Below are positions 7,590 to 16,389 of a DNA stretch of 29,737 nt, piece after piece (the first letter of the stretch is position 1; the number at the start of each line of letters is the position of its first letter). The position numbers and the translations under genes were made by a program. Below the pieces are notes generated by a model. That model was not told where the DNA came from and ran no database searches. It saw only the letters and a list, made by a program, of their open reading frames with translations. The stretch spans positions 1 to 29,737 of the forward strand of contig CAJUDN010000037.1 in NCBI GenBank assembly GCA_910585355.1. Reading direction: 5' to 3'. The DNA is from an uncultured Lachnospiraceae bacterium. GTDB taxonomy: Bacteria; Bacillota_A; Clostridia; Lachnospirales; Lachnospiraceae.

Positions 7590-8597
7590 TCAGTTGGTTA
7601 ACGGCTTCTGGGAGCTCCAGTAATATTTGGGGGCATCCACTTTTTCACCCATGGAAAGTCCGGCCGCCAGGTCAAAAATCGCTCCGGCATACTGGCCCCG
7701 GTCGGATTCCACAGTTCCGAAAAGCTTTCCGGCTTTTAAGGCCTCCTGTCCCGCCGGAGTCCCGTCGATGCCCACCACTTTTATGGTCTGAATCAGATAT
7801 TCGTTCCGCTCAATGGCGTCAATGGCGCCTAAGGCCATGTCGTCATTGTTGCAGATCACCAGCTCAATTTGTTCCCCATACTCCCTAAGCCACTGGTCCA
7901 TCAGCGCGGACGCCTGGCTCCGCTCCCAGTTGGCTATGCCTCCCGTGAGCTTCTCTAAAGGAACTCCACCGTCTTTTAAGGTCTGGATAGACCACTCCGT
8001 ACGGATCAAAGAATCCTGATGGCTGCTTTCTCCCTCCAAAAGCACATATCTTACTGTTTTATCCCCGTTGCGGTCCAGGCTTTCCGGATTCCTCTTATAA
8101 GCATCCACCAGAATCTGGCCTTGGAGCACTGCTGATTCTTTGGCGTCCGCCCCTACATAATACAGCTTTTCCCATCGGTTCATATCCTCTTCCACCGGCT
8201 CACGGTTAAAAAACACAATAGGGATATCCGCCGCCATGGCCTTGTCAATCACCCCGGAAGCCGCAGACCGGTCCACCATATTGACGCAGAGGACGTCGCA
8301 CTCCAGGCCGATGAGCCGCTCCACCTGGTTATTCTGGGTATTCTGGCTCCCTTTGGCATCCATCACATCCAAAGTCACCTTGATTCCCGTCTCCTTCTCA
8401 TATTCCTTTGCCCGCTCCTCCAGAGAAAGTCTCAGGGTTCCTATGAAGGTATCATCTCCCCGATACAAAAGCACTCCAATCCGCATAGAATTCTTCTTCT
8501 CCTCTTTTGCGCTGCCGTTTCCAATTCCGGTAAAAAGCAGGACGGCAGCTGTCACAAAAATCACAGCCGCTCCTCCCCCAAACCATTTTCCCTTCAT
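7590..8597 (-). CDS. MglB-like sugar-binding protein, accessory to the sensor/transporter locus
   Basis: A second periplasmic-binding-protein-fold protein (Peripla_BP_4), 335 aa, paralogous to the MglB encoded next to it. An N-terminal hydrophobic segment (residues 7-26) has no lipobox Cys, so it is probably membrane-anchored. The sugar-binding fold is well preserved: MRIGVLLYRGDDTF, VFFNREP, LYYVGADAKES, and VICNNDDMALGAI. LDRNGDKTV keeps the Asp/Asn/Asp positions of the galactose-binding-protein calcium loop. It lies between the histidine-kinase genes and mglB, with GGGAGG before the ATG. A spare binding protein here may present sugar to the kinase or serve as a second receptor. The role is inferred from position. 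Confidence 0.8.
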   Translation of the reverse strand: MKGKWFGGGAAVIFVTAAVLLFTGIGNGSAKEEKKNSMRIGVLLYRGDDTFIGTLRLSLEERAKEYEKETGIKVTLDVMDAKGSQNTQNNQVERLIGLECDVLCVNMVDRSAASGVIDKAMAADIPIVFFNREPVEEDMNRWEKLYYVGADAKESAVLQGQILVDAYKRNPESLDRNGDKTVRYVLLEGESSHQDSLIRTEWSIQTLKDGGVPLEKLTGGIANWERSQASALMDQWLREYGEQIELVICNNDDMALGAIDAIERNEYLIQTIKVVGIDGTPAGQEALKAGKLFGTVESDRGQYAGAIFDLAAGLSMGEKVDAPKYYWSSQKPLTN

Positions 8598-8697
8598 TTT
8601 TTTGTTCCTCCCGTTTTTATTTCATGCGAAAGCCCCTGGAAGATACCGCTGCCGCGGCCCACCACAGGCAAAGAATCCAGAAGAGCAAAACACTTTT

Positions 8698-9669
8698 TTA
8701 TTCCATGGGATACAGAAGCTTCTCATACCTTCGCTCCCTTAAGTCCTCCCCTGTAATATAATAGGACTCCATAAACATCTGCTCCCTGAGCCACATCCCC
8801 TGTATGGCTTCCACTGCCATGCGAATACATAAATATCCCTCGTCATAATCATTGACAGCCATGATTCCCTTAATGAGACCCCGGTCCATTTTTCTTAATA
8901 TGGCCGTGTTGCATCCAATCCCATAAAGCCCGGTCACGTGCTCCGCATATACGGTGCTTCCGCCGATGATGTCAGAAGCCTCATCCAGGGATTTTGCATC
9001 CATGGCAATAATTGCCGCCTGCCTGGCGTCCGGGTACACGGTCTCCTCAATGGCCTGACGGTAAGTATCTTCATTTTTCCGCTCCACCAGCCGGTAAGAA
9101 AATCCCTTTTCATCCAGAACAGAACGGATTCCATCATACAGATCTGTATTTCCCGTATAGGAAAGCCCCTCCGTAAAAATCCAGACAGGATTGTCCAAAG
9201 ATTCCTCCTTTGCCGCCTGTTCGGCCAGCTCCCTTCCTGTTTCATATCCGTTTACGGATATGGAAGCAGCCACAGAATCATTGACCCGGGCAGAACCGAG
9301 AAGAATCACCGGGCAGTTGGGGGAAATTTCATCGATCCGCATAATAGAGCCGGATTCGTTAACAGGAGCAAGAACCACGGCCCTGGCCCCGTCCTTGATT
9401 TCCCGCTGCACCATCTCCATCTGCTCCTCTTCATTCTCCGCCCTGTAAAGAGTAATAAAGTTCACGTCGGCCTGGTACTTTTCCGCCGCCTTGTCCATCC
9501 CCTTTTTAAAATTCACATAATATTCGTCGTTGACATCCTCCACGATCACCGAAATCGGATATACCTCCCTTTTTTTCTCCTTTATAATCAAATCCGTGGA
9601 AGAAAGCAGGAACAAAAATACCAGCAGGCCGGCCGCGATGCACCATAAGACCTTTTCCCTATTCGACAT
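8698..9669 (-). CDS. Membrane-anchored periplasmic-binding-fold protein, likely sugar-sensing partner of the histidine kinase
   Basis: 323 aa from ATG 9669, with GGAGG 8 nt upstream; the gene overlaps the kinase stop by 11 nt, so the two are translationally coupled. Residues 7-26 form an uncleaved-looking membrane anchor (VLWCIAAGLLVFLFLLSS). The rest is a Peripla_BP_4-type domain: ISVIVEDVNDEYYVNFKKGM, ARAVVLAPVNESG, NCPVILLGSARV, and VTGLYGIGC. It is more distant from MglB than its neighbour and lacks the calcium loop. Coupling to the kinase gene suggests a receptor that relays ligand binding to the sensor, as TxxB/ChvE-type binding proteins do; this is an inference. Confidence 0.78.
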   Translation of the reverse strand: MSNREKVLWCIAAGLLVFLFLLSSTDLIIKEKKREVYPISVIVEDVNDEYYVNFKKGMDKAAEKYQADVNFITLYRAENEEEQMEMVQREIKDGARAVVLAPVNESGSIMRIDEISPNCPVILLGSARVNDSVAASISVNGYETGRELAEQAAKEESLDNPVWIFTEGLSYTGNTDLYDGIRSVLDEKGFSYRLVERKNEDTYRQAIEETVYPDARQAAIIAMDAKSLDEASDIIGGSTVYAEHVTGLYGIGCNTAILRKMDRGLIKGIMAVNDYDEGYLCIRMAVEAIQGMWLREQMFMESYYITGEDLRERRYEKLLYPME

Positions 9670-11458
9670 CACGTATCCCTCCTTCCGAAATTTTTTCGTA
9701 GGGGACCGCCCGCAGATGAGCCGTCACACAGGTTCCCACATCCAGCTCCGATTCAATGGTCAGCCCATAATTCTTTCCAAAATAGAGTTTAATCCGCTCA
9801 TTCACGTTTCTGACACCGATGCCGGAACCGCGCCTGGACGGCACATGATCCGTGTTCATAAGCATCTTTTGCACCTGCTTTTCGGTCATGCCAAGGCCAT
9901 TGTCAGAAACGCTCATGTAAAGGTCCTCTCCGTCTTTAAAGACGCGAATGCGGATCTCCCCGTCTCCGTCCATAAACTCCATACCATGGTAAATGGAGTT
10001 TTCCACCAGCGGCTGAAGGATTAATTTAAGGCTTGCAAACTCCATCACATCTTCTCCGGCTTCGATTTCATAGGAAAACCTGTTTTTAAACCGCATGTGC
10101 TGGATGGTCAGATAATTTCTCACATGCTCCAGCTCGTCCCGCACCGTGATAATGCTCTTCCCCTTGCTTAAGCTGATGCGGAAAAATCTGGCCAAAGCCG
10201 TCACAGCCTTCACAGCGTCGGCCTGTTTTTCATTTTCAATCATCCACACAATAATATCCAGCGTATTGTAGAGAAAGTGGGGATTGATCTGGGACTGTAA
10301 AACATCGAACTCGTTTTTTCTTTTTGATTCGTGTTCCGCCACAACGTCTTCCATTAACTTTTTTATGCGGCTGGCCATATTTTGAATGGACGTTCCCAGA
10401 TGCCTGGTTTCATAGGAACCTCCGGTATATACCTTTGCATCCAGATTCCCCGCCTCGATCTCATTGACGGATTTTTCCAGCTCCTTAATGGGGTCTGTGA
10501 TTCTGGACGAGATAAAGGAATTGGTGATGGAAAGGAGAAAAACTACAAATGCAATGATGAACACCACCAAAAGCCTTGTTTTCACGGCATTTAAGGTAAT
10601 TCCCCCGTAGGGCGTCACCCCTATGATCTTCCATCCCGTATACCCGACGGTTTTTACAGTAATCATTCGCTTTTCCCCAAGAAATTCTTCTTCATGGTTT
10701 CCATCCCTGTACCCGGCCGCCGCTTTGTGATTTTCCCGGACCTGACCGGAATAAATGAGCTGTCCGTCCGGGTGATAAATAATTTCCCCATCATTTCCGA
10801 TCATATAAACATATCCGCCGTTTCCAAGGCTGATGCCGTTAAAAAGCTGCTCCAGACTGTCATAGCGCACATCAATCAGAAGGATCCCCTGGGCGGTATA
10901 GGGGCCCTGGGTAATCTCCACTGCCCGGGACACGGAGACCACCCAGTTATAGCGGTTTTCACTGTTGTCGAAAATGTACTGGACATGGGGCATGGAAAAA
11001 TGCTGGTTTTCCGTTCTCTCCAGGGCTGTCATAAACCACTTTTCCCCGGCCGCATCCACGTTCGGCTTAAGCATGGCGGCCGGAACCGCCTCCAAAAGCT
11101 CTCCATTTTTGGAAAACAGCGCGATCTTTTCAATATTATCTTTATTATTGTCATACAGAAGCGTCATTTCCCTGCTGACCGATTTTTCCGACAGATCGGC
11201 ATTTTTTATAACGCCATAGTACAGAGAATCTGACAGCTTCATGATGCTTCGAAGATAGGAATCCAGGGTCCGGTTCACCTGCTGAATCACGATTTGATTC
11301 TCCTCCTGAATGGATGCCGACATGATTCCGGACAGTCTGGTATATAAGGACAGTCCGATAAAGATGCTGGCCGCAAAGGCAGTCACCGTAAAATAGATAA
11401 AAATGCTGTATCGGATACTGGTGTTTTCCAGATATTCCTTCTGCTTTTTAAAAGGCAT
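9659..11458 (-). CDS. YesM-type sensor histidine kinase
   Basis: A membrane sensor kinase of 599 aa that phosphorylates the response regulator encoded just upstream. TM1 spans about residues 21-43. A large extracellular dCache-like sensor region covers about 45-290, and TM2 about 295-317. The HAMP domain follows (RITDPIKELEKSVNEIEAGNL, about 319-370). The His_kinase domain has the phospho-acceptor His394 in QSQINPHFLYNTLD, the N box with Asn487 in LQPLVENSIYHG, and the ATPase G boxes DNGLGM (519-524) and GSGIGVRNV. AGGAGG precedes the ATG. It is 18 bp after the regulator gene and overlaps the next gene, so all are one transcript. Confidence 0.95.
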   Translation of the reverse strand: MPFKKQKEYLENTSIRYSIFIYFTVTAFAASIFIGLSLYTRLSGIMSASIQEENQIVIQQVNRTLDSYLRSIMKLSDSLYYGVIKNADLSEKSVSREMTLLYDNNKDNIEKIALFSKNGELLEAVPAAMLKPNVDAAGEKWFMTALERTENQHFSMPHVQYIFDNSENRYNWVVSVSRAVEITQGPYTAQGILLIDVRYDSLEQLFNGISLGNGGYVYMIGNDGEIIYHPDGQLIYSGQVRENHKAAAGYRDGNHEEEFLGEKRMITVKTVGYTGWKIIGVTPYGGITLNAVKTRLLVVFIIAFVVFLLSITNSFISSRITDPIKELEKSVNEIEAGNLDAKVYTGGSYETRHLGTSIQNMASRIKKLMEDVVAEHESKRKNEFDVLQSQINPHFLYNTLDIIVWMIENEKQADAVKAVTALARFFRISLSKGKSIITVRDELEHVRNYLTIQHMRFKNRFSYEIEAGEDVMEFASLKLILQPLVENSIYHGMEFMDGDGEIRIRVFKDGEDLYMSVSDNGLGMTEKQVQKMLMNTDHVPSRRGSGIGVRNVNERIKLYFGKNYGLTIESELDVGTCVTAHLRAVPYEKISEGGIRDVE

Positions 11459-11476
11459 GGCTCCTCCTGTGCTCCC

Positions 11477-13114
11477 TTACTTATTTCCTCTGAATTTTGT
11501 GGGTGAAACGCCGAATTTCTTTTTAAACACATAACTGAAATAATTCTGTTCCTGATATCCCACTCTGGAAGCGATCACATAAGTTTTATCATCCGTTTTA
11601 TTTAAAAGCTCCACAGCTTTATTAAGCCGTACATCCGTCAAGTATGCCACATAAGTCTGTCCGGTGGCCTTTTTAAACATGGTGGAAAAATAGGCGGGGC
11701 TCATGTGCAGGTACCGGCAGATCTGTTCCACAGAAAGGTTCGGATCCTGATAGTTATCCATAATGTACTGCCTGGCCCGTTCCATGGTCTGCCTGGCCGC
11801 ATGGTCCCTTTCCTCGTCCATGGCCCGGTTAATTCGAATGGCCAGAGGCAGAAGCCACTGGGCAAAATTCTCCTTTTTAAGAATCTGGGGGATAACGGCA
11901 AAGGGGTCCCCTCCTGCGGAGCCTGCTTCAAAAATCTGTCCCATGTCCAGGTCGTGCTGCTGAATCAGCTGAATCACACAGTTGGAAACGCTTAACATAT
12001 AGGCCTGATACTGTCTGATATGGACCCTTGCCCCGTTCATCCGTTCCATAATGTGCCCGACGGCTTCTCTGATCTTTTCATCGGGACCGAATTTTATGGC
12101 CATAATCAGTTCTGATTCGTCCTTTCCTTCAAGCAGAAGCTTTCCGCCGCTTACAGGCTCCACGTCATTGATATAAATAGTGCCGCCGTTTCCCACAATA
12201 GCCTTATATCCCAGCGCGTCCACTGCCGACTGGAAGGAAACGGAAATATTCTTAAGGGTCAGGGAGCTGTGGCCGATTCCCACAGTCACAGGCACCTGAA
12301 GGATCTTCCGTATCTCTTTACAGATGTCGCCCAAAATGTTAATAAGGCCGGTCTGGGTATTGGACGCGTCAATAGCCACGATGCCGGCAATCTCCGTTCC
12401 TTCGCTTCTGGAAAAGGAAAACAGCACATGACGGTAATAATTTTTTAAATTTCCCTCCATGATCTGCATGACAGAAATGGGAATTAACCCCTTTTCCTCA
12501 TGAAGCGGCAGCTTTCCGCCCGTCTGTACCTCTTCCCGCTCAATGTCCACAGCTAAAGCAATCCACTTCTTGGCGCCTCCCAGAGAGATCCCGTATTCTG
12601 CCAGGCGGCTGTCCACCAAGTCTTCCTTCATTGGACGGCTTATGAGATCCATCAGAAACTGCTCCTTTAAAATCGGCAGGCTCTTTACATAGTTTTCCCG
12701 CAGACGGTCCACGTTGCGCTTTAACTCAATTTCCTCATCCAGATTGGCCCGAATCCGCTTTAAGATCGCTGTCAGCTCTTCCACATTCACAGGTTTTAAG
12801 ATATATTCGGCAACATTGAGCTTTATTGCCTTTTTCGCATACTCAAAATCGTCATAGCCGGAGAAAATCACGATTTTTATAGACGGGTATTTCTGCCGAA
12901 GCCTCTCAGACAGAGTCAGTCCGTCCATATAGGGCATACGGATATCCGTAAGCACCACATCCGGTTCCAGGACCTCGATTTTCTCCAGGGCATCCTCTCC
13001 GTTTTCCGCATCCCCCGCCACAGAAAATCCCACTGACTCCCAGTCGATTTTCCGAATAATGCTCTTTCTTACTTCTTCCTCATCATCCACCAGAATAATT
13101 CTGTATAAATTCAT
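11477..13114 (-). CDS. AraC-family response regulator (YesN type)
   Basis: A two-component transcription factor of 545 aa. The receiver domain (residues 1-125) has the acidic pair Asp10/Asp11, the phospho-acceptor Asp57 in VVLTDIRMPYMDG, and the conserved Lys in EYILKPVNVEEL. A long middle region (about 130-430) has no clear domain by eye, as is usual in YesN regulators. The C-terminal AraC HTH (about 440-545) shows LSVEQICRYLHMSPAYFSTMFKK and VASRVGYQEQNYFSYVFKKKFGVSPTKFR, the double helix-turn-helix. It is the first gene of the sugar-sensing operon and likely activates mglBAC and perhaps its own operon. Confidence 0.95.
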   Translation of the reverse strand: MNLYRIILVDDEEEVRKSIIRKIDWESVGFSVAGDAENGEDALEKIEVLEPDVVLTDIRMPYMDGLTLSERLRQKYPSIKIVIFSGYDDFEYAKKAIKLNVAEYILKPVNVEELTAILKRIRANLDEEIELKRNVDRLRENYVKSLPILKEQFLMDLISRPMKEDLVDSRLAEYGISLGGAKKWIALAVDIEREEVQTGGKLPLHEEKGLIPISVMQIMEGNLKNYYRHVLFSFSRSEGTEIAGIVAIDASNTQTGLINILGDICKEIRKILQVPVTVGIGHSSLTLKNISVSFQSAVDALGYKAIVGNGGTIYINDVEPVSGGKLLLEGKDESELIMAIKFGPDEKIREAVGHIMERMNGARVHIRQYQAYMLSVSNCVIQLIQQHDLDMGQIFEAGSAGGDPFAVIPQILKKENFAQWLLPLAIRINRAMDEERDHAARQTMERARQYIMDNYQDPNLSVEQICRYLHMSPAYFSTMFKKATGQTYVAYLTDVRLNKAVELLNKTDDKTYVIASRVGYQEQNYFSYVFKKKFGVSPTKFRGNK

Positions 13115-13200
13115 CTCTCACGCCTCATTTTTGTCAGAATACATGTTACCATAACTATCGTTCGCGTAGCAGTTCAGACATTGCCCCCTGAACCGTCCCT

Positions 13201-13268
13201 TTTTAGCATACATGATTCTCCAAATTTTAGCAACTATCTTCCCAAAAAGCAACTTTTGTGCTAAAATT
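13201..13268. promoter_or_regulatory. Repeated TTTTAGCA sites around the regulator promoter
   Basis: TTTTAGCA occurs at 13201-13208 and 13225-13232, and inverted (TGCTAAAA) at 13259-13266. The last two form a perfect 10-bp inverted repeat, AATTTTAGCA / TGCTAAAATT. They flank the -10 and lie just upstream of the -35 of the predicted regulator promoter, a position fit for a repressor or activator. The binding protein is unknown; autoregulation is one possibility. Confidence 0.4.
13224..13252 (-). promoter_or_regulatory. Candidate sigma-A promoter for the two-component/sugar-sensor operon
   Basis: On the minus strand TTGCTT (13252-13247), a 17-bp spacer, and TAAAAT (13229-13224). It lies about 110 bp before the response-regulator ATG. 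Overlap with the TTTTAGCA repeats suggests regulation. Medium-quality boxes, no experimental support. Confidence 0.45.
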
Positions 13269-13277
13269 GTGTTGCCG

Positions 13278-13296
13278 TTCACAGGCGTCCTGTGAA
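13278..13296. repeat. Short perfect inverted repeat in the divergent intergenic region
   Basis: TTCACAGG-CGT-CCTGTGAA is an 8-bp perfect inverted repeat with a 3-nt centre. It lies between the sensor operon (-) and the two unknown membrane genes (+). It could be an operator for the rightward genes. The remainder of 13300-13471 contains only a weak hairpin (TGCCTG / CAGGCA, 13430-13447) just before the next ribosome binding site. Confidence 0.4.
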
Positions 13297-13471
13297 TGTA
13301 ATCTAAAATTTTTCATGTATCCGTCCAGACAGTTCTGCACGTTCTTTGTGCGGGCTGTACGAAGGCACAGCGGCTGTACGCATAGAGGGGTCTTGGAGCC
13401 GTCTGAACGCTTGCAAAACAAAATGGATATGCCTGCCGGCACAGGCATCGCCATGCAGGAAGGGGGGAAAT

Positions 13472-14083
13472 ATGATCGAAAATATGATTGAAAAAATGGC
13501 GGATACCATAGGCGTAAGCCCGAAGGCTCTGATTATGGGAATCATTTTCTTCGTGATTGCCGTCATCGTTCTCTACATTAAAATATCCATTGACGAGAAA
13601 AAGGGCGTTGACAGCAAGGAAAAAGAAGAGATCAGAAAGCTGGTCAATAATCTGGTTCCCGACGGTTATGGGTACACTGCCGCCTATGCCCACAGCAAAG
13701 AAGTTTACGGCAGCCGCAGCTACCGCCGTGAAATTTATCACTACTATGCCGTCGGTTTCCACAAAGACAGAACCGACCACCTCTGGGTTATCCCGATCGG
13801 GATGGAACATGGGGAGATCGTCTACACGCAGCCCATGTGTCTTTCCGCACAAAACGTTTCGTATATCAGCGGAAACAGCGCACGTCTGGAAATTCATTTT
13901 CCGGAATCCAAAAATCTCTGTATTCTGTCTGTGGACGCAAGCAATACGAAAATGGGAAAAGAATGTCAGGTCAATATCCAGCAGCCGGAAGAGGCAAAGG
14001 AATTCATCCCATTTGCAGAGGCTTTCCAGAGCCGCGTAAACGATGCTCTCGGCGTTGACCGAAGAGGGCGAAAGATAAAATAA
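13472..14083 (+). CDS. Unrecognised single-pass membrane protein
   Basis: 203 aa from ATG 13472, which follows an AAGGGGGG site 4 nt upstream. A longer open frame (from 13346) adds 42 residues with no sign of selection. One membrane segment covers about residues 19-39 (LIMGIIFFVIAVIVLYIKI), followed by a charged stretch (DEKKGVDSKEKEEIRKL) and a soluble domain of about 140 aa with many Tyr and a pattern of alternating beta strands. I do not recognise the family. The next gene follows after 29 bp, and the pair is probably one operon of partner membrane proteins. Confidence 0.7.
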   Translation: MIENMIEKMADTIGVSPKALIMGIIFFVIAVIVLYIKISIDEKKGVDSKEKEEIRKLVNNLVPDGYGYTAAYAHSKEVYGSRSYRREIYHYYAVGFHKDRTDHLWVIPIGMEHGEIVYTQPMCLSAQNVSYISGNSARLEIHFPESKNLCILSVDASNTKMGKECQVNIQQPEEAKEFIPFAEAFQSRVNDALGVDRRGRKIK

Positions 14084-14112
14084 ACCAAATTACATAAAAG
14101 GGGGAAAAAGCT

Positions 14113-14778
14113 TTGAATATCAAGAAACTTTTAGGCGGACTTGGACGCGATGTCCTGTTACTGTTTGTCATTGGCGGAGTCTTATTATACCAGACAGCCG
14201 GCGCTGCCCTTGTCTCCATCAAGCCGGCCGTCAGCTTTGAGGATATGCTGGACGGAGCCGAAGTAAAACCCGGAACCCATGTGGCCGGAAACGTCGTCTA
14301 TGCCTTTGATTATTTCGCATCGGAAACCAGCTACACCCAGAGGTCAGACGGCTCCAGAAGCGGCGACAGGAAAAACGGCAATTATTATCTGATTCCCATT
14401 GCCAACGGATATATCGGCTTAAAGTGCCGTCAAGCCGACGTGGCCGACTTAGACAAGCTGTCGGAAGAAACCTTTACTTTGCTGCAGACCGGAACAGAAC
14501 CGACCACCACAATCTTCATGGAAGGCAATGTGGAGGTACTGGAAGGAAAGGTTGCAACCTACTACCAGGAATACCTGGAGGAGCTGGGATATACGAAAGC
14601 AGAAATCGAGGCCTTCGGTACTCCGCTCGTGATCCGTTATGTGAGCTTCAATGCCGTACGCATCATGTTCCTCATTGGCGTCGTACTCGTCATTCTGGGG
14701 CTCTTCATTATGATCCGCAGAGCCAATTACGTATCGGGACTTCCCAAGGCCAGCGACCTTCCGAATTCACCGATCTGA
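14113..14778 (+). CDS. Two-TM membrane protein of unknown function (DUF6709-like)
   Basis: 221 aa with a TTG start at 14113 behind AGGGGGAAAAAG; the next in-frame ATG would delete the first membrane segment. Hydrophobic segments lie at about residues 13-33 and 185-205, so both ends are anchored in the membrane with a domain of about 150 aa between them. That domain reads MLDGAEVKPGTHVAGNVVYAFDYFA and continues to EEYLEELGYTKAEIE. The overall shape resembles DUF6709-type clostridial proteins, but that name is from memory and unsure. It follows the unknown protein at 13472 and is closed by a terminator. Confidence 0.7.
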   Translation: MNIKKLLGGLGRDVLLLFVIGGVLLYQTAGAALVSIKPAVSFEDMLDGAEVKPGTHVAGNVVYAFDYFASETSYTQRSDGSRSGDRKNGNYYLIPIANGYIGLKCRQADVADLDKLSEETFTLLQTGTEPTTTIFMEGNVEVLEGKVATYYQEYLEELGYTKAEIEAFGTPLVIRYVSFNAVRIMFLIGVVLVILGLFIMIRRANYVSGLPKASDLPNSPI

Positions 14779-14827
14779 TCATGTTTTTCTTGATGATACA
14801 AACAGGATTCCATATATGTATACAACA

Positions 14828-14866
14828 AAACGGCCGCCAGGAATTTTATATTCCCGACAGCCGTTT
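14828..14866. terminator. Bidirectional terminator between convergent genes
   Basis: AAACGGC (14828-14834) pairs with GCCGTTT (14860-14866), with an inner GGAA / TTCC pairing. It is preceded by AACAA and followed by TTTCTCATAGTTGTCTGTTTTTTT. It separates the unknown membrane gene (+) from the amidohydrolase gene (-) and probably serves both. Confidence 0.65.
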
Positions 14867-14912
14867 CTCATAGTTGTCTGTTTTTTTAAGCAAACATGTC
14901 TGGCTGGAGCAG

Positions 14913-16376
14913 TTACATTTTCTCTCCCGGAACCACAGGTACTGCGCCCTCGGGAACCGGACAGTAATATCCGCCATAGCGTTTCATCTTCTTTTCGTAC
15001 TCGTCTTTGGCTTCCTTTAACACCTCCGGCTTTTCTATCAGATCAATGGCTGTTGCCGCAAGAATCTTTCCGGCTGCCAGCATGCCCTTATGGGCGATCG
15101 ATGTGTGGCCGCAGGATACGTTCTGCCAGGAATGTCCCGGGGCCTGCGCCGGATAGGTGGCCGTGTTAATCTGGGCCGTGGGAACGCACCAGCTCACATC
15201 TCCTACGTCCGTGGACCCCATTCTCTGCTTTTCGGAATAATGGTAGGGAACCAGGAACTCATTCATGGGAGTGGTTCCATGGCAGGATTTTTCGTCCACA
15301 AAATCATAAATTTCCTGGCTTTCATCGACCGCATCCCCCGGAAGCTCTGTGCTCTTCATTTCCACAGAATCATAGATCGCCTTTGCATAGGCAAGCTCTT
15401 CTTTTGTGTAGGCGGGAAGGCCCACTTCGTTGAAGTTCTCCCATAACAGGGATTCTAACGCCTTATTGGGAACGGTGTTGGAACAGCCGTCGATGAATTT
15501 CTTTTCCATTTTCGTATCCGTCATCATGGAAGCCGCCAGGGCAATCCGGTCCACTCTCTCCTGAAGCGCCAGGGCATCTTTTGCCCATACGGAACGAACC
15601 ATGTAAAGGACCTGGGCTCTTGGCTGTACTACGTTGGGAGAATCTCCGCCCGCGTCTGTGATGGAATAGTGGATTCTGGCGCCGTCCGGCATATGCTCGC
15701 GTAAGAACTGTACGCCGATGTTCATAAGCTCCACAGCGTCTAGGGCAGAACGTCCCTTATCCGGAGCCCCCGCCGCATGGGAAGCGATTCCTGTAAACTT
15801 GTACTCGGTCTGGATACAGGTGTTGCAGGTTCCGGAGGTTACCTGATTCACATTGCCGGGATGCCAGGTAAGAGCCGCGTCGCACTCCGCAAACACGCCG
15901 TCTCTTGCCATAAAGGCCTTTGTGGCGGCGCCTTCCTCACCGGGGCAGCCGTAAAGGATAACTTTTCCGCTTCCCTCGCCCTTTTCCTCCAGATAATGCT
16001 TCACGGCAAAGGCGGCCGCCATAGAGCCCGCCCCCAAAAGATTATGGCCGCAGCCATGTCCATTTCCGTTGGGGACCAGCTCCTTTCTCTCTGTGGAGCC
16101 TGCCTCCTGGGAAAGGCCTGTGAGGGCATCATATTCAGCCAGAATGCCGATCACCGGTTTGCCGCTTCCGTAGGAAGCCCTGAACGCAGTCTCAATGCCG
16201 CAGAAAGGATGCTCAACCTCAAACCCCTCCTCCTTTAATACCTTCGCGTACAGATCCCCGGATTTATACTCTCTTAAAGACAGCTCCGCATACTCCCAGA
16301 TCTTATCGGAGGTATCCGTAATCACATCCGCCTTTTCATCAATATAGTTCAGAATCTTTTTCTTTCCTTCTGTCAT
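14913..16376 (-). CDS. M20-family amidohydrolase, AbgB-like
   Basis: A cytoplasmic metallo-amidohydrolase of 487 aa that resembles AbgB, the p-aminobenzoyl-glutamate hydrolase subunit. The actual amide substrate is not shown. Metal-site motifs are visible: EYDAL (residues 81-85), NGNGHGCGHN (103-112, Cys109 and His111), GEEG (146-149), and WHPG. A dimerisation (lid) domain contains HAAGAPDKGRSALDAVELMN, and a late SCGHTSIAHKGM supplies the last metal ligand region. GGGAGG precedes the ATG, which is 13 bp after the ABC ATPase stop. It is the last gene of the amino-acid transporter operon, which suggests that it cleaves an amide or peptide imported by that system. No AbgA partner is present. 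Confidence 0.88.
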   Translation of the reverse strand: MTEGKKKILNYIDEKADVITDTSDKIWEYAELSLREYKSGDLYAKVLKEEGFEVEHPFCGIETAFRASYGSGKPVIGILAEYDALTGLSQEAGSTERKELVPNGNGHGCGHNLLGAGSMAAAFAVKHYLEEKGEGSGKVILYGCPGEEGAATKAFMARDGVFAECDAALTWHPGNVNQVTSGTCNTCIQTEYKFTGIASHAAGAPDKGRSALDAVELMNIGVQFLREHMPDGARIHYSITDAGGDSPNVVQPRAQVLYMVRSVWAKDALALQERVDRIALAASMMTDTKMEKKFIDGCSNTVPNKALESLLWENFNEVGLPAYTKEELAYAKAIYDSVEMKSTELPGDAVDESQEIYDFVDEKSCHGTTPMNEFLVPYHYSEKQRMGSTDVGDVSWCVPTAQINTATYPAQAPGHSWQNVSCGHTSIAHKGMLAAGKILAATAIDLIEKPEVLKEAKDEYEKKMKRYGGYYCPVPEGAVPVVPGEKM

Positions 16377-16389
16377 AGTCTGCCTCCCA

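Noticed and set aside
7184..7888. Long plus-strand ORF rich in Ala/Val
   Set aside because: It is the complement of the Ala/Thr linker of MglB, extended by chance. The same effect is seen at 18377-18904.
13346..13471. 42-residue upstream extension of the unknown membrane protein
   Set aside because: No ribosome binding site at its ATG, while the internal ATG at 13472 has an excellent site and starts a natural membrane protein.
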